A stretch of DNA of 64,000 nt, taken from assembly GCF_012849215.1 (NCBI RefSeq), contig NZ_CP051682.1, forward strand, positions 1,922,001 to 1,986,000, in the 5' to 3' direction. Shown in pieces: positions 62,546-64,000 of the stretch. The notes under the pieces are model-generated. The model was not told the origin of the DNA. It saw only the letters and a list, made by a program, of their open reading frames with translations, and did no database searches. Within the stretch, counting starts at the first letter, position 1; every line of letters starts with the position of its first letter. The position numbers were made by a program, and so were the translations under genes. This stretch comes from Mucilaginibacter robiniae. GTDB lineage: Bacteria; Bacteroidota; Bacteroidia; Sphingobacteriales; Sphingobacteriaceae.

Positions 62546-63156
62546 AAGCTTTCAAATAGGATTTCAAATACAGGAGTGACGAGCGGCAGCAACGATAAGG
62601 GCGTATGAAAGGTGCTGATGCGCTGAAAGTCAATCCGGTCCGGTATGACTGGCGCAATCGGCCCGAACTTGGCGAGCTGCTCATTGACATCCTGCATGAT
62701 TTCAAACTTCACGTTCGCTTTGATCCGGTTCGGAATGAAAAATATCTGCGCCCTGGGGTTGATTCGTTTGAAAACCACCGTGAAAAGCACCGTAGATTCG
62801 TACGTAAACTCATCGTAGGAAAAGGGGCAGATCATCACATCTGCAGATTGAAAAACCGGGATCAGGCCATCGTCATCAAGTTTGCCCGGCAAATCGATCA
62901 GTACCGCATGCGCCTGGTTTTTGCTCAGGACGTGGTGCAATACCGGATAGGTTTCCAGGGTGGAGGAAAGCACTTCGTAAGGTTCTGCGTTTTCCAGCAC
63001 TTTCGCCTTGTCAAACTTTTGGGACACGGACTGCTGGTAATCCATATCAATGATGGTCGCCTCGCGGTCTTTGACCAGGGTAAGGTAGTTGGCGGATAGC
63101 ACGGCCAGCGTGCTTTTGCCGACACCGCCTTTCTGATTGCCGAATAAATAGTTCAT
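62533..63156 (-). CDS. traA: ParA family ATPase (TraA)
   Basis: A 207-residue ParA/MinD-like ATPase with the deviant Walker A GNQKGGVGKST (residues 6-16), TIIDMDYQQS for the A' motif, and HAVLIDLPGKLDDDG for Walker B. In Bacteroidetes elements this TraA opens the tra operon and may position the transfer machinery or stabilise the excised circle. It lies 11 bp downstream of the relaxase gene. Confidence 0.92.
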   Translation of the reverse strand: MNYLFGNQKGGVGKSTLAVLSANYLTLVKDREATIIDMDYQQSVSQKFDKAKVLENAEPYEVLSSTLETYPVLHHVLSKNQAHAVLIDLPGKLDDDGLIPVFQSADVMICPFSYDEFTYESTVLFTVVFKRINPRAQIFFIPNRIKANVKFEIMQDVNEQLAKFGPIAPVIPDRIDFQRISTFHTPLSLLPLVTPVFEILFESLWKT

Positions 63157-63167
63157 AAATAATTAGT

Positions 63168-64000
63168 TTAGCGGGTGTTCGTTCTTGCTTTTTTCTTGCG
63201 GCGCCGGTTCCGGCCATGAATCGCTTCATCATCAACATCTGCAGCAATGGAAACCGGGCGGATGTAAACGGGTGCCGGAATTGCATATTCCTCCGCGTTC
63301 AGCTGATGCACGCGGGTAATAGAAGACCCGTTACTTTCAGCGGAATGCGTTTGCATAGCTGCCGGACGCCCAGCCAGCAGATATTGGAGGTTCAGAATTT
63401 CACTGCCTTTGAACACCTGACGGGTCTCGTGATCAATGACCGTATAGCCATAAGGCTGCTTGCCCTCTGCGGAATGAAACACCACATCAAGCCCGAATTG
63501 CTGCCGCATCAGCAGGACAAAGTCCGGCTGGTGCTGGTAAGCCTCAAACCATTGCCGGATCTGCAGGGCCCGTTGCCGGTCGGGCTGGTGCTGGTCCAGC
63601 AGGGCCTGAAGCTTCTGCTCCTGGTAATCTTTACCGGTATAGCCGTTCCTTTCCAGCAACAGGTAGAACTGCGCTTTCGTGCTGACCTGATAAGTTTGCG
63701 CCCATTCATAACCCAGCACCCGGTTCAGCAGTTGCTGCGCACGGACCTTTTCAAAAGCGCTGTTGATCTTACGGCCGGATTTATCCACCCTGGTGGTAAC
63801 CGCATGTACGTGGTTATGGCCGGTATCCCGGTGATAAATGATCAGGTACGGCTGCGCACCATAGCCCATTTCTTCCAGCCATTTGACCGCTGTATCGGTC
63901 AGTTCCCCTTTGGTGTACCGGTCACCTTTAGCCGAGAACACGACATGAAACTCCGGCTGGGTAACCCGCTTGTTCTGCGCCGATACGAGTTGCAGGTAAT
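63168..64000 (-). CDS. mobB: Relaxase (MobB-like), 5' end beyond the window
   Basis: The frame is open to base 64000, so about 277 C-terminal residues are visible. The sequence YHRDTGHNHVHAVTTRVDKSG holds the HxHxH-like three-histidine metal site of MOB relaxases (HNHVHAV), and the TKGELTDTAVKWLEEMGYGAQPY motif precedes it. Relaxases nick one strand at oriT and stay bound to it, guiding transfer. An in-frame GTG at 63941 is internal to the conserved domain and is not the start. The MobA partner and probably oriT should lie just to the right. Confidence 0.9.
   Translation of the reverse strand, partial: YLQLVSAQNKRVTQPEFHVVFSAKGDRYTKGELTDTAVKWLEEMGYGAQPYLIIYHRDTGHNHVHAVTTRVDKSGRKINSAFEKVRAQQLLNRVLGYEWAQTYQVSTKAQFYLLLERNGYTGKDYQEQKLQALLDQHQPDRQRALQIRQWFEAYQHQPDFVLLMRQQFGLDVVFHSAEGKQPYGYTVIDHETRQVFKGSEILNLQYLLAGRPAAMQTHSAESNGSSITRVHQLNAEEYAIPAPVYIRPVSIAADVDDEAIHGRNRRRKKKARTNTR

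Larger units (their letters stand above)
34097..64000. mobile_element. Integrative and conjugative element inserted at tRNA-Asp (right end outside window)
   Basis: The segment carries a tyrosine integrase next to tRNA-Asp, two small DNA-binding proteins, a relaxase, a coupling protein, a complete-looking Bacteroidetes-type mating apparatus (TraA, E, F, G, three TrbJ-like, J, K, L-like, M, N) and antirestriction functions. Its G+C content is visibly above that of the chromosome to the left. The left boundary is placed at the tRNA 3' end by position; the exact att core cannot be fixed because the other end is beyond base 64000. No replication gene, tetracycline resistance or Rte-type regulator is seen in this part. 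No typical oriT could be pinpointed. Confidence 0.88.

Noticed and set aside
63168..63941. A relaxase starting at the GTG at 63941
   Set aside because: The open frame continues upstream to the window edge with sequence of the same kind, and the GTG is inside a conserved region. The true start lies beyond the window.

Overview
The window reads as the chromosome of a Bacteroidota bacterium, most likely a Sphingobacteriaceae relative (Mucilaginibacter/Pedobacter type). This is inferred from a GldD gliding lipoprotein, promoters of the Bacteroidota form TTTG-N19-TAnnTTTG, AUG starts without strong Shine-Dalgarno sequences, and a conjugation operon of the Bacteroidetes TraA-TraN type (DUF4134/DUF4133/TraJ/TraK/TraM/TraN). 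No species was identified.

Region 1 (1-34.0 kb) is ordinary, moderately AT-rich chromosome. It holds housekeeping genes (tex, pdhB, aroE, rbfA, prfA, an LpxH-type phosphatase, a LolC/E-like permease, gldD), envelope proteins (START and SYLF lipid binders, an OMP barrel, a TonB-like protein, an NlpE-like lipoprotein), proteases (S8, S41, S9, M23) and some conserved unknowns. Many genes are separated by symmetric hairpin terminators that can work in both directions. Notable non-coding items are a very unusual class II tRNA-like gene divergent from an Lrp/AsnC regulator (1.94-2.06 kb), a MITE-like inverted repeat (10.15-10.24 kb), and two inverted copies of an ~80-bp palindromic repeat 14 kb apart (10.3 and 24.7 kb).

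Region 2 (34.0-64.0 kb and beyond) is an integrative and conjugative element (ICE). A tRNA-Asp gene with a textbook Bacteroidota promoter is followed by a tyrosine recombinase. Base composition then shifts to visibly higher G+C, and nearly all genes run leftward. Read in transcription order from the right edge, the order is: relaxase (5' end outside the window), ParA/TraA, TraB/C-like proteins, two DUF4134 (TraE) paralogues, TraF, the TraG/VirB4 ATPase, three tandem TrbJ/VirB5-like paralogues, an unknown, TraJ, TraK, a TraL-position protein, TraM, TraN, a giant methyltransferase-helicase (DarB-like), the type IV coupling protein, two small paralogues, an M23 peptidoglycan hydrolase, an ArdC-like protein whose HExxH motif reads HQxxH, a DUF4099/DUF3945-like protein, a possible Toprim relative, a PH-domain membrane protein and a small membrane protein. 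The operon ends at a strong hairpin at 39.2 kb. To its left are two small DNA-binding proteins (excisionase-like HTH and winged-helix-like), an orphan GAF-PAS-PAS histidine kinase on the other strand, and the integrase. The second attachment site lies beyond base 64000.

The most promising unexplained features are the tRNA-like RNA that carries a 10-nt match to the 16S rRNA 3' end, the dispersed repeat pair, and the internal gene duplications and altered antirestriction protein of the ICE.
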